DNA of 6,863 bases from Nitrospira sp. (lineage in GTDB: Bacteria > Nitrospirota > Nitrospiria > Nitrospirales > Nitrospiraceae). Shown piece after piece: positions 1 to 5,068 of this stretch. The stretch spans positions 1-6,863 of the forward strand of contig JANYBU010000084.1 in the NCBI GenBank assembly GCA_025360665.1, given 5' to 3'. The translations under genes were made by a program, and so were the position numbers. Each line of letters begins with the position of its first letter. Position 1 is the first letter of the stretch. The notes beneath the pieces are model-generated. The model saw only the letters and a program-made list of their open reading frames with translations. It searched no databases and was not told the origin of the DNA.

Positions 1-1
1 C

Positions 2-331
2 GTGTCTTGGCTGAAGAGCAATGCTGACGAGAGCCTTGCCCATGCGCATAAAGCCGGGGAACTGGTCACCTTACTCGGCGGCCACCCGTCGCTGAAAATT
101 GGGACACTCTTGGAAACCGAGAAGCATGATGTGGGAGATATCCTGCAGGAAAGCTTGGAGCACGAGAAGGCCGCCGTTGCCTCCTATTACGATCTCCTGA
201 AAGTCTCCGAAGGAAAGTCCGTTCTGTTGGAAGAATATGCACGAGAGATGATCGTCGGCGAAGAGCTCCACCTTGACGAGGTGAACAAGATGTTGCGCAA
301 GTCAGGTGATGTCCAACCATTTCGCTCCTAA
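2..331 (+). CDS. Ferritin-like / bacterioferritin-type protein, C-terminal part (5' end outside window)
   Basis: The reading frame is open from the first bases, so the GTG at 2 is probably an internal Val codon and the N-terminal part of the four-helix bundle lies outside the window. The visible 109 residues form the last helices of a ferritin-like bundle. A helix with His14-Ala15-His16-Lys17 leads into LVTLLGGHPSL, the position of the GxP turn in bacterioferritins. A helix around EHEKAAVASYYDLL (residues 53-66) and a final helix with GEELHLDEV (86-94) carry the Glu and Glu/His residues expected of a di-iron site. The family stores iron or handles peroxide in the cytoplasm. One oddity is that the usual ExxH of the second helix reads SLAH here, with Glu one position earlier at 10. 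Whether this is a true bacterioferritin or another ferritin-like subgroup cannot be told from the fragment. Confidence 0.72.
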   Translation: MSWLKSNADESLAHAHKAGELVTLLGGHPSLKIGTLLETEKHDVGDILQESLEHEKAAVASYYDLLKVSEGKSVLLEEYAREMIVGEELHLDEVNKMLRKSGDVQPFRS

Positions 332-372
332 CCCTTCAATCAACCGGGAAATACAATAGTGTCAGGAACATG

Positions 373-465
373 TTTCGCCTCCTCGCGCGCGTTCTTGAGC
401 AGAGGTCCATGAAGCGATTTCATCTCACATAGGGCGTTTCGGATATGGAGGCGTCTGCGCAGGAC
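373..465 (+). repeat. Direct repeat copy 1 (VOC-gene leader and start)
   Basis: This stretch matches 1397-1490 in the same orientation. The last 66 bases (400-465 against 1425-1490) differ at 14 positions, about 79% identity, and the part before them needs a one-base gap. The shared part covers a Shine-Dalgarno-like AGAGG (401-405), an ATG (409) and about 19 codons. A dyad ATGAA-N5-TTCAT is kept in both copies. The repeat is best explained as two paralogous gene starts rather than a mobile element end. Confidence 0.75.
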
Positions 466-516
466 TACTCGCAACGCCTCGGCTGCCGGACGGACCTGCT
501 CATCCCTGTTAGCTGA
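409..516 (+). pseudogene. Decayed VOC/glyoxalase-family gene, N-terminal fragment (copy 1)
   Basis: From the ATG at 409 the + strand reads MKRFHLT, a TAG stop at 430, then GVSDMEASAQDYSQRLGC and RTDLLIP before a second stop (TGA, 514). This is the signature of the first beta-strand and helix of vicinal-oxygen-chelate (glyoxalase/lactoylglutathione lyase-like) proteins. They begin with a metal-binding His in a pattern like KRIHVxLxVSDxExS, then an aromatic residue and LG. The sequence shows directly that the frame is interrupted twice and that no recognisable C-terminal half follows before the neighbouring gene. An AGAGG at 401-405 is the remnant ribosome binding site. The family call is from memory of the motif. 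The parallel copy at 1434 carries a recognisable C-terminus and supports it. Confidence 0.6.
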
Positions 517-575
517 AAGTACCAGACGCCGTGCTCTTCCCACATACCCATGTCTGCGCTGACTCAGCCGAAGCG

Positions 576-1229
576 TCACTCAAATTCTTCCCATCCGCTT
601 AAGCGGCTGCCGAAGACAAGTGTGCGGTTGCTGGTGGTAACGAGGATGAGGCCGTTCTCGTTCTCCAATCGCGTGATGTGCTCGTGGATGCCGAGTGTAT
701 TCGAGGAGAAGTCGCCGAGCAGGGAGGCAAAGCCCACGAGCCGTTCGTTCGTGACGAACACCGCTCCATAATTAGTCGTCTGAGTCAGCTTGACTGTTTC
801 TCGTACCCCGAGGGCTTCATCGAGCCAAATTCCGTTCGCTCCGCGAAATCCATACAGATGCTTGTCGGTTCTCACTACGCTGAATGCGGGCAACACCCGC
901 CGTTCGAGGACCTTTTCGTTCAGATCGCGATCTGCCTCGCTCCAAGTCAGGGTACGGCTAGAAAAACTCAGCAGCCGGCGCGAGGTCACGACAACGGCAT
1001 TGATGCCGCTTGCACCTGAGCCAGTCACGGTTTCTTGCGCGTCGAGGGAAATCTCTCGACGGCCGCTCACCAAACTGGTGGCGACGGCCTGGCCCCGTTC
1101 GATCCAGACGGCGACCTCGGTGCCGTAGTCGACCGCTTGTGTGACGCTTGGCCAGAAGAGCCAGGCAAGTGTCACCAGCAGCAGTCGGGAGGGGAGGAGA
1201 ATCCGATTCTTTGCGCGGGATCTCAGCAT
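576..1229 (-). CDS. Secreted protein of about five ~39-residue repeats, possibly a small beta-propeller
   Basis: I do not recognise a named family. The chosen start (ATG at 1229) gives 217 residues and a clear Sec signal peptide: a basic n-region (residues 1-15), hydrophobic core LLLVTLAWLFW (16-26) and probable cleavage after SVTQA (32). The frame is open up to 1580, but that extension reads through the VOC remnant and has no protein-like character. The mature part shows a repeating pattern of Val-Thr, a polar pair, Arg/His-Leu, two hydrophobics and Phe, then Trp or Phe with acidic residues. It occurs at about residues 80-98, 118-138, 158-177 and 196-215, with a weaker first unit at 40-58, so the period is about 39. 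Five such units would suit a small beta-propeller or similar beta fold, which is inference. A weak AGG precedes the ATG. The gene lies between two VOC-gene remnants and shows no operon partner. Confidence 0.72.
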   Translation of the reverse strand: MLRSRAKNRILLPSRLLLVTLAWLFWPSVTQAVDYGTEVAVWIERGQAVATSLVSGRREISLDAQETVTGSGASGINAVVVTSRRLLSFSSRTLTWSEADRDLNEKVLERRVLPAFSVVRTDKHLYGFRGANGIWLDEALGVRETVKLTQTTNYGAVFVTNERLVGFASLLGDFSSNTLGIHEHITRLENENGLILVTTSNRTLVFGSRLSGWEEFE

Positions 1230-1396
1230 AGCCTGGATGATTCTACCGCATGTCCGAGAGCAGTTGCCTGCGAGGAATTGCAGCGAGAAAACGGGGGCAT
1301 TCCACTTCACTTTTTCGCGAGAGGTAGGACAGGAGCGATCTAGTGGGGCCGTTGCTTGACCTTGCACCTCGTGGTTTGGCGGTTTCCGAAAGCTGG

Positions 1397-1490
1397 TCTC
1401 GCCTCGCCCGCCCACGGGCTTGAGAGGAGAGCCATGAAGAGAATTCATGTCGCATTGGGCGTTTCGGATGGGGAGGCGTCTCCGCCGGGC
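1397..1490 (+). repeat. Direct repeat copy 2 (VOC-gene leader and start)
   Basis: This is the partner of 373-465, with the same orientation and about 79% identity over the last 66 bases. It contains a better preserved Shine-Dalgarno sequence (AGAGGAGA, 1423-1430) four to five bases before the ATG at 1434. It also keeps the ATGAA-N5-TTCAT dyad. The two copies bracket the secreted repeat-protein gene. Confidence 0.75.
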
Positions 1491-1571
1491 ATGATGTGAA
1501 CGGAATTCTCCTGGGAGCGCGTTACGGCCGACCAGTGGGCGGCAGAGATTCGGCAGACCTGGCCCTTGACG
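1434..1571 (+). pseudogene. Decayed VOC/glyoxalase-family gene: start joined to end (copy 2)
   Basis: The ATG at 1434 follows a good ribosome binding site and reads MKRIHVALGVSDGEAS, a canonical VOC-family first strand with the metal-ligand His at residue 5. About 12 bases later the sequence jumps to GAT-GTG-AAC-GGA-ATT (DVNGI, 1493-1507). After one extra base it continues as WERVTADQWAAEIRQTWP (from 1512). As I recall the family, DVNGxxWERFTAxQxAEEIxxxWP is the C-terminal end of the same proteins. About two thirds of a normal ~110-130-residue VOC protein is therefore missing, and a single-base frameshift separates the remaining parts. The in-frame TGA at 1497 would end translation from the original start. 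The product class is inferred from motifs. The frame damage is seen directly. Confidence 0.62.
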
Positions 1572-1603
1572 AGCGATCAATCTATCTATGTTACGAGGAG
1601 CTG

Positions 1604-1990
1604 CTACCAGCTTTTCTGATGGATGTGGATTCGATAGAAGGTAAACTCCCCAGGCGTGACGAGCGCGACTCTGACGAGACAGATGAGATGACCATTGTGA
1701 ATGTCCTCTGGGGTCATGGTGGATTGGTCACAGGTCACAAAAAATGCTTCCCTGGCGTTATCCCCCTGTAAGGCCCCTGATACCCATAAGCACCCGAGGT
1801 ACCCGCGCAGGTGTCCGACGACTTGCGCCCAAGCGGGAGGAGTATTGGGCTCATACACGACCCACTGGAGTTCGTAGGCACACCATGTTTCAAGCAAGAC
1901 ACTCGTAACACCGATCCCGATGGCCGAACCGGCTGGGATGTCTGCCTCGACCTCCTCGACGGACACATATGGAGAGCGTTCTGTGAGCAT
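1604..1990 (-). CDS. Collapsed contractile tail sheath protein: sheath C-terminal domain with a short sheath-like N-terminus
   Basis: The 128-residue ORF starts with an ATG directly after the stop of the PilZ gene (TAGATG), so translation is probably coupled. Residues 42-121 match the C-terminal domain of contractile phage or injection-system tail sheath proteins. QWVVYEPNTPPAWAQV, the LW...GALQG stretch, EAFFVTCDQSTMTPEDI and NGHLICLVRVALVTPGEF followed by FYRI appear in the family's order, close to consensus forms such as QWVVFEPN and EEAFFVKCD...TQDDIDNGR. Residues 7-30 (YVSVEEV, then AIGIGVTS) resemble the sheath N-terminus (PGVYVEEV...GVGTS). Normal sheaths are about 400-600 residues, so the whole middle, including the variable surface domains, is absent while the frame stays open. 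No tube, baseplate or other tail gene lies nearby. It is most likely a decayed or internally deleted gene. A retained small protein using only the sheath's subunit-linking parts is possible but unproven. Confidence 0.7.
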   Translation of the reverse strand: MLTERSPYVSVEEVEADIPAGSAIGIGVTSVLLETWCAYELQWVVYEPNTPPAWAQVVGHLRGYLGCLWVSGALQGDNAREAFFVTCDQSTMTPEDIHNGHLICLVRVALVTPGEFTFYRIHIHQKSW

Positions 1991-2365
1991 CTAGTCCCAG
2001 TACTCGAATGCGAGCCGATCGCTGCAGAGTCGGCGCAGCCGAAGCTCGCTCGCAAGCGACATAGACAGGAAGGCGACACCAGCTCGGTCCTTTTCAACCC
2101 ACTGCACCTTCACCAGATCGCATATCACGGAGGCGGTTCCGTCGTCCGGGTACAGCTTGAGTGTCAGGTACTGCCCAGGGCTGAGGGGTTTTATGAGGTG
2201 TAGTCCGCACCCCCTCGTCGTCATATCGATCACCTGCCCACTGGCGAGTCCTGCCTTGTCTGCGGCGATCATGGAGAGATTCACCACCTCTCGCACATAC
2301 CGCCGTAGGTTCATTCGTTGTACGTGGCGATTCTGCTCAGACAACATGGGTAACGTGAGCTCCAT
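1991..2365 (-). CDS. PilZ-domain protein, probable c-di-GMP receptor (1 of 3)
   Basis: The start at 2365 is fixed by a strong AAGGAGG (2380-2374) eight bases upstream. The frame runs 26 codons further to 2443, but those lack such a site. The protein has 124 residues. The PilZ domain covers about 21-115, with RRYVR (R21...R25) as the RxxxR motif and DMTTRG (D47-G52) as the (D/N)x(S/T)xxG motif that together bind cyclic di-GMP. Thr replaces the usual Ser. The beta-barrel continues through VKVQWV and RAGVAFLSM, the usual place for the Trp and the G-[VI]-x-F strand. There is no partner domain, so it would act by binding another protein after c-di-GMP uptake. Its stop abuts the start of the sheath-like ORF. 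Palindromic CGATAC boxes lie about 140-170 bases upstream. Confidence 0.85.
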   Translation of the reverse strand: MELTLPMLSEQNRHVQRMNLRRYVREVVNLSMIAADKAGLASGQVIDMTTRGCGLHLIKPLSPGQYLTLKLYPDDGTASVICDLVKVQWVEKDRAGVAFLSMSLASELRLRRLCSDRLAFEYWD

Positions 2366-2373
2366 GGCGAATT

Positions 2374-2380
2374 CCTCCTT
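2374..2380 (-). promoter_or_regulatory. Strong Shine-Dalgarno site deciding the PilZ start
   Basis: AAGGAGG on the minus strand lies eight bases before the ATG at 2365. It is a near-perfect anti-16S match and the strongest ribosome binding site I see in the window, so this start is preferred over the upstream in-frame ATGs. Confidence 0.8.
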
Positions 2381-2502
2381 CATGCGAGGCGTCCACTGAT
2401 GCACGAGTGGATCAGCAACTCTCATGCCGAGAGGACATCGCACAGGATGCTTGGCATAATCGTGATTGTTGAATGGGGAAGGTCTTTGGGAGCGGGAGAT
2501 GT

Positions 2503-2538
2503 GTATCGGGACCGATACGAAAAAGAAAGAAACGATAC
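2503..2538. promoter_or_regulatory. GTATCGG-GA-CCGATAC inverted repeat plus a third CGATAC box
   Basis: A perfect 7-bp inverted repeat with a 2-bp centre occupies 2503-2518. A further CGATAC occurs at 2533-2538, exactly 20 bp (about two helical turns) from the CGATAC at 2513, with a purine-only A-rich stretch between them. The block lies between the small helical protein (ends 2600) and the PilZ gene (starts 2365). It could be an operator for the PilZ-sheath pair. No T-run follows the stem on either strand, so an intrinsic terminator is less likely. Confidence 0.4.
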
Positions 2539-2599
2539 AGCGTGAGACTAGGAGGAGGGCTTCCAGTTTACATGCGTTGATCCCGTAACAGTTTCCTGG

Positions 2600-2923
2600 T
2601 TAGTGCGTCGTCCCCCTCGCGACCAGGTGTCCCATCTCAATGATCCCGCCCCACCGCTCCAGTAGGTTCATCGACTGATGCGAGGTCAGGCCATGCTTGT
2701 TGAGCAGTTCGAGAATGTCGTCGATGATCGTGTTCTCCGTTTCGATGAGCAGGTACGGCTCAGGGAAGGCGGTCTCAGGAATGCTGGCGCGGGGCTCTTG
2801 CGGCGGGAACTCTGTGGTGATGTCGTGGAGGTCCTGCTTGGCGCAGAGGCCCTTTCGTTCAAGTACTTCCACAATCGCGGCGATCTCCCACATGTTGGAG
2901 ATGGTTGCTTCTTCGATGGTCAT
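2600..2923 (-). CDS. Small helical protein with an internal duplication, unknown function
   Basis: This 107-residue cytoplasmic protein has no signal peptide or membrane segment. It contains two similar helix-turn segments, VEVLERKGLCAKQDL (18-32) and LELLNKHGLTSHQSM (71-85). Both fit E-[VL]-L-x-[RK]-x-G-L-x-[AS]-x-Q, and a proline-rich linker (40-57) separates them. I recall short proteins with the GLCxKQDL phrase in Nitrospira-type genomes, but know no function for them. The start at ATG 2923 lies 46 bases after the stop of the membrane protein gene, on the same strand. The ribosome binding site is poor, which would fit read-through expression as the last gene of a PilZ / membrane protein / small protein operon. 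ATG 2893 is a possible alternative start. Confidence 0.72.
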   Translation of the reverse strand: MTIEEATISNMWEIAAIVEVLERKGLCAKQDLHDITTEFPPQEPRASIPETAFPEPYLLIETENTIIDDILELLNKHGLTSHQSMNLLERWGGIIEMGHLVARGTTH

Positions 2924-2969
2924 GGTTTCACGCTTGGGCAGTCGCCACTCGCACCGTCATTGCCGAATC

Positions 2970-3797
2970 CTACCAGTCGCCCGCCATTGCCTCCGGGCAC
3001 ACGCGCGCCTTCGGGAGAAGTCGATACGACACTTCTTCCTCCTTAAGATCGGGCTCGTCGGAGCGGAGCATCGTCAGCTCAATCTTTTCATCCGCGAACG
3101 TTTCGTCACCGGTTCGCAGTACCGTCTCTCGGTTCAAAATCTTCATGGCGTTGAGGTGAGATATTTTTAGTGGAAACGTCCCGAATTGGTCTGCTGACAA
3201 AAAAGGCACCTGGAGAGTAACCCGACCATGATCCACATATATAAACTGACGCAATTTCTCGTCGATTGGGGTCTTTAAGCTGAGAACCGCTGAGGTCTTC
3301 GGTGCGATGGCTGCAATAGTAATCACATACGTGAGCCGGGCATCATTGGAAGTCGCTTCCAACTTCCCCGTGGCTTCCACATTCGGTGTAGTAAACAGCG
3401 TAGTGGTGAGCTGCAGGAGAGGAGACCTGACGCCCACACGGAGATTCGTGATGCTCTGGTCCGACACATTATCAAGGAGGAACTTGCTCACAACCCAGGA
3501 CTGCGGATCAGGTGTCTTGGCGCGGCCTTTCGGCAGTGTCTGTTGGACTCGCCGGAGACTGCAATCGGACACCAGATTCCGATTTTCATAAAAATATGTC
3601 TTGGTGTTTCCCTCCAGTAGAAAGGCACGCTCGTATGTGTAGAACGCCACGCCTACCCGGACAAGGGGCGGCTTGACCCAGGACATAACCAAAGGGACGA
3701 GCGGCAGCACCGCAGCGGTTAACACTCCAACGATGATAACTTTGTTGAGCCAACTTTGCCGCCAAAACCATCTCCACCCTCTCTTCAGAAGCGTCAT
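2970..3797 (-). CDS. Single-pass membrane protein with a large extracytoplasmic beta-rich domain, unknown function
   Basis: The protein has 275 residues. The N-terminus is strongly basic and Trp-rich (KRGWRWFWRQSW, 5-16), followed by one hydrophobic helix (about 19-39). Positive-inside charge places the remaining ~235 residues outside the cytoplasmic membrane. That part alternates hydrophobic and polar residues (for example LRVGVRSPLLQLTTTLF and ARLTYVITIAAIAP), suggesting beta-sandwich strands. I do not recognise a family or catalytic motif. An in-frame TGA lies two codons before the ATG at 3797, so the frame cannot extend further upstream. It lies 35 bases behind a PilZ gene and 46 bases before the small helical protein on the same strand, so the three probably form one transcript. 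A role in the envelope under c-di-GMP control is a plausible inference only. Confidence 0.75.
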   Translation of the reverse strand: MTLLKRGWRWFWRQSWLNKVIIVGVLTAAVLPLVPLVMSWVKPPLVRVGVAFYTYERAFLLEGNTKTYFYENRNLVSDCSLRRVQQTLPKGRAKTPDPQSWVVSKFLLDNVSDQSITNLRVGVRSPLLQLTTTLFTTPNVEATGKLEATSNDARLTYVITIAAIAPKTSAVLSLKTPIDEKLRQFIYVDHGRVTLQVPFLSADQFGTFPLKISHLNAMKILNRETVLRTGDETFADEKIELTMLRSDEPDLKEEEVSYRLLPKARVCPEAMAGDW

Positions 3798-3832
3798 GCC
3801 CGTTCACTCATGGAGAATCTCGACCGGGTGTT

Positions 3833-4138
3833 TCACCAATCGTCGCACGTATTGATCAATCGAGCCTGTCTATGTTTCGGAGTCTCACCCGTCTCGATTC
3901 CAAACTCCTGACCTCGTGACCACCACACGGCCGCTTCAGGCACGACGATCTGTTGCTCATTCGGGAGCGTGACGGTCAACGAGAGGGTTGCTCCAGGACG
4001 CAAGGGCAGATCACCAGAGAATCGCCGGCCGGTACAGGAGAGGTTCCACACGGTGCCTTGGCACTGGAACGGACCCGCGTTGTACGTGACAGCGCAGTGC
4101 ACAGGGAAGCGACGGAAGGGGCGAATCGAGAAGGGCAT
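3833..4138 (-). CDS. PilZ-domain protein, probable c-di-GMP receptor (2 of 3)
   Basis: The start at 4138 gives 101 residues and has GAGG (4147-4144) five bases upstream. The longer frame to 4291 adds 51 residues of low-complexity Arg/Pro sequence without family resemblance and is not used. The PilZ motifs are intact: RPFRR (R6...R10) for RxxxR and NLSCTG (N32-G37) for NxSxxG. The domain fills almost the whole protein, down to AAVWWSRGQEFGIE (69-82), the strand with the conserved Trp and the G-x-E-F-G turn. It is probably the first gene of the operon with the single-pass membrane protein 35 bases downstream, which makes that protein a candidate partner. It differs from the other two PilZ proteins throughout, so it is not a recent duplicate. 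Confidence 0.84.
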   Translation of the reverse strand: MPFSIRPFRRFPVHCAVTYNAGPFQCQGTVWNLSCTGRRFSGDLPLRPGATLSLTVTLPNEQQIVVPEAAVWWSRGQEFGIETGETPKHRQARLINTCDDW

Positions 4139-4311
4139 AGCGGCCTCGCAGGGAAGCGTATTGTAGGAGGGTGCCTGCGGAAGGCGCAAGGGTCTATGCG
4201 TTGCTCTTCTGTCCCGCCGCAACTCATCGCTGTTCACGATTGATCCGACTGGTGGCGTGCGAGCAATCGTCTCGCATCTCGCGACCCACACAGAAGAGAA
4301 AACGTAAGGGG

Positions 4312-4590
4312 CTACTCAGAGATAGTGCTGCGGAGCTCGGCTGGGGTCCGAGTGGCGATCAGGGCCAGCTTTTCTACTCTATCCAGGGATTTGATCGCAG
4401 CCTCACGTTTGAGTGCAGCGCTTTTGGTGCCCTGATTTTCGCTATACCGTACCCTCAACGGCCTGCGGTGTTTCGTGTACTTTGCGCCTCGGCCCGTTCT
4501 GTGCTCTTCCAGTCGCCGCTCCATATCATTCGTGATGCCGGTGTACAGACTGTTGTCCGAGCACTCCAAGATGTAGACGATCCACTTCAT
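4312..4590 (-). CDS. GIY-YIG domain protein, UPF0213 (YhbQ-like) type
   Basis: The 92-residue protein is a stand-alone GIY-YIG nuclease domain. The class-defining strands are VYI (5-7) and YTG (16-18), followed by NDMERRLEEH with the catalytic-type Arg25/26 and His30, then GRGAKYTKHRRP (33-44). The Glu of KREAAIK (61-67) sits where the metal-binding Glu is expected. Length and order match the UPF0213/YhbQ group of small cytoplasmic GIY-YIG proteins, whose true substrate is not well established; nuclease activity has been reported for some members. The ATG at 4590 has only a weak GGA upstream. It ends 173 bases before the next PilZ gene, so it is probably a separate unit. Its upstream side is the repeat-rich block 4591-5068. 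Confidence 0.85.
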   Translation of the reverse strand: MKWIVYILECSDNSLYTGITNDMERRLEEHRTGRGAKYTKHRRPLRVRYSENQGTKSAALKREAAIKSLDRVEKLALIATRTPAELRSTISE

Positions 4591-4627
4591 TCGGGTGATT
4601 CCAATTTGTTCGAAGGGTCCGGCCGCG

Positions 4628-4654
4628 AGAAGGATGCTGAAAAAGTCCGCCAGC
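4628..4654. repeat. Possible interspersed-repeat fragment (GATGCTGAAAAAGTCCGCC core)
   Basis: The core GATGCTGAAAAAGTCCGCC matches a phrase I recall as recurring many times in intergenic regions of Nitrospira-type genomes. Only one copy is present in this window, so the repeat status rests on memory, not on the sequence shown. Confidence 0.3.
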
Positions 4655-4751
4655 CTGTCTTGTTCATTTGGTCTGTTCGGGCTGTCTCGTTTGTTTGGTT
4701 GAATACGACTAACCAGATGGACCAGACAGAGCAGATAACCAGATAGACCAG
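4655..4751. repeat. T/G-rich imperfect palindrome with internal direct repeats
   Basis: The left arm (about 4655-4700) is built of TTTGGT, CTGTCT and TTGGTT words. The right arm (about 4709-4751) is built of their complements. Reverse-complemented, the right arm aligns with the left with scattered mismatches and one gap (CTGTCT and TNTGGTT in register), around a loop near GAATACGAC. Inside the right arm AACCAGATGGACCAG (4711-4725) recurs as AACCAGATAGACCAG (4737-4751), 14 of 15 identical and 26 bp apart. Transcribed, the arms would fold into a long imperfect hairpin. It may act as a transcript end for the lipoprotein gene or be an interspersed element. Confidence 0.6.
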
Positions 4752-4787
4752 TCTCGCTCAGCTATCCTGCGGGGGCAGGGGTCGGGT

Positions 4788-4968
4788 CTAGCCCGGACTA
4801 TTCATGAATACCTGCTACGTCGTCCGATCCTCTCGCCCGGCGGGGATTTTCTCGTTCGGCCTCCTCGACGGACTGCACGTAAGCCTACATCGGCCTTACT
4901 TGCGAGAAGCCCCGGCGGGCTTCGGTTTCGAACGCCTCGCGACGGCATTCATGAATAATCCTGGCTAG
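4788..4968. mobile_element. 181-bp palindromic MITE-like element with 21-bp terminal inverted repeats
   Basis: The ends 4788-4808 (CTAGCCCGGACTATTCATGAA) and 4948-4968 are inverted repeats matching at 19 of 21 positions, each starting with CTAG and each containing the palindrome ATTCATGAAT. Inside, GCCCGGCGGGG (about 4835-4845) followed by TTTTCTCG is complementary, with one mismatch, to CGAGAAG-CCCCGGCGGGC (4903-4920). The element is therefore a nested imperfect palindrome. The centre adds a small hairpin, GTAAGCC-TACATC-GGCCTTAC, near 4879-4899. It has no ORF and no obvious target duplication. The layout fits a non-autonomous element or a REP/bacterial-interspersed-mosaic-type repeat. Confidence 0.65.
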
Positions 4969-5041
4969 CCATCAACATTGCGGAACTCGCCCGCGCGCTG
5001 GCTCTTCGATGCCGCGGTCGCTGGTGACTGTGGCCGAAGAT

Positions 5042-5062
5042 CACAGGGGTGGGGACCCTGTG
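5042..5062 (-). terminator. CACAGGG-N7-CCCTGTG hairpin after the lipoprotein stop
   Basis: A perfect 7-bp stem with a 7-base loop lies 7 bases beyond the TGA at 5069 on the minus strand. No T-run follows, so it may be an RNA 3'-end stabilising hairpin rather than a classical Rho-independent terminator. Confidence 0.4.
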
Positions 5063-5068
5063 GCCCGG

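Larger units (their letters stand above)
1230..1603. other. 374-bp stretch without an intact gene
   Basis: The part 1230-1396 holds the upstream region of the minus-strand secreted protein, where I see no convincing promoter, RNA or repeat. From 1397 on it is occupied by direct repeat copy 2 and the second VOC-family remnant. The end of the tail-sheath-like ORF follows at 1604. Confidence 0.6.
4591..5068. other. 478-bp gene-free, repeat-rich intergenic block
   Basis: No ORF here looks like protein. The block holds, in order, a possible interspersed-repeat fragment (4628-4654), a T/G-rich imperfect palindrome (4655-4751), a 181-bp palindromic element with terminal inverted repeats (4788-4968) and a short hairpin just past the lipoprotein stop (5042-5062). 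It separates the GIY-YIG gene from the lipoprotein gene. Both are on the minus strand, so it must contain the end of the lipoprotein transcript and the promoter of the GIY-YIG gene. Confidence 0.75.

Noticed and set aside
1230..1580. N-terminal extension of the secreted repeat protein to 1580 (117 extra codons)
   Set aside because: The extension is the antisense of the VOC remnant and its leader, lacks family-like sequence, and would bury the clear signal peptide that starts at 1229.
1811..2203. 130-codon + strand frame opposite the PilZ/sheath pair
   Set aside because: It is antisense to two ORFs with clear family motifs and has no motif of its own.
3794..3811. Five-codon minus-strand mini-ORF whose TGA overlaps the ATG of the membrane protein (ATGA)
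   Set aside because: It could be a coupling leader, but it is too short and has no ribosome binding site, so chance is the simplest explanation.
4139..4291. 51-codon N-terminal extension of the second PilZ protein
   Set aside because: It is Arg/Pro-rich with no domain character. The PilZ motif normally starts within a few residues of the N-terminus, and a GAGG site precedes the 4138 start.
4171..4746. 191-codon open frame on the + strand
   Set aside because: It lies antisense to the GIY-YIG gene and runs on into repeat sequence. Its translation resembles no protein family.
4655..4751. CRISPR-like array suggested by repeated ACCAGAT words
   Set aside because: There are only two near-identical copies, no regular spacers of constant length and no cas genes. 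The symmetry is that of a degenerate palindrome.
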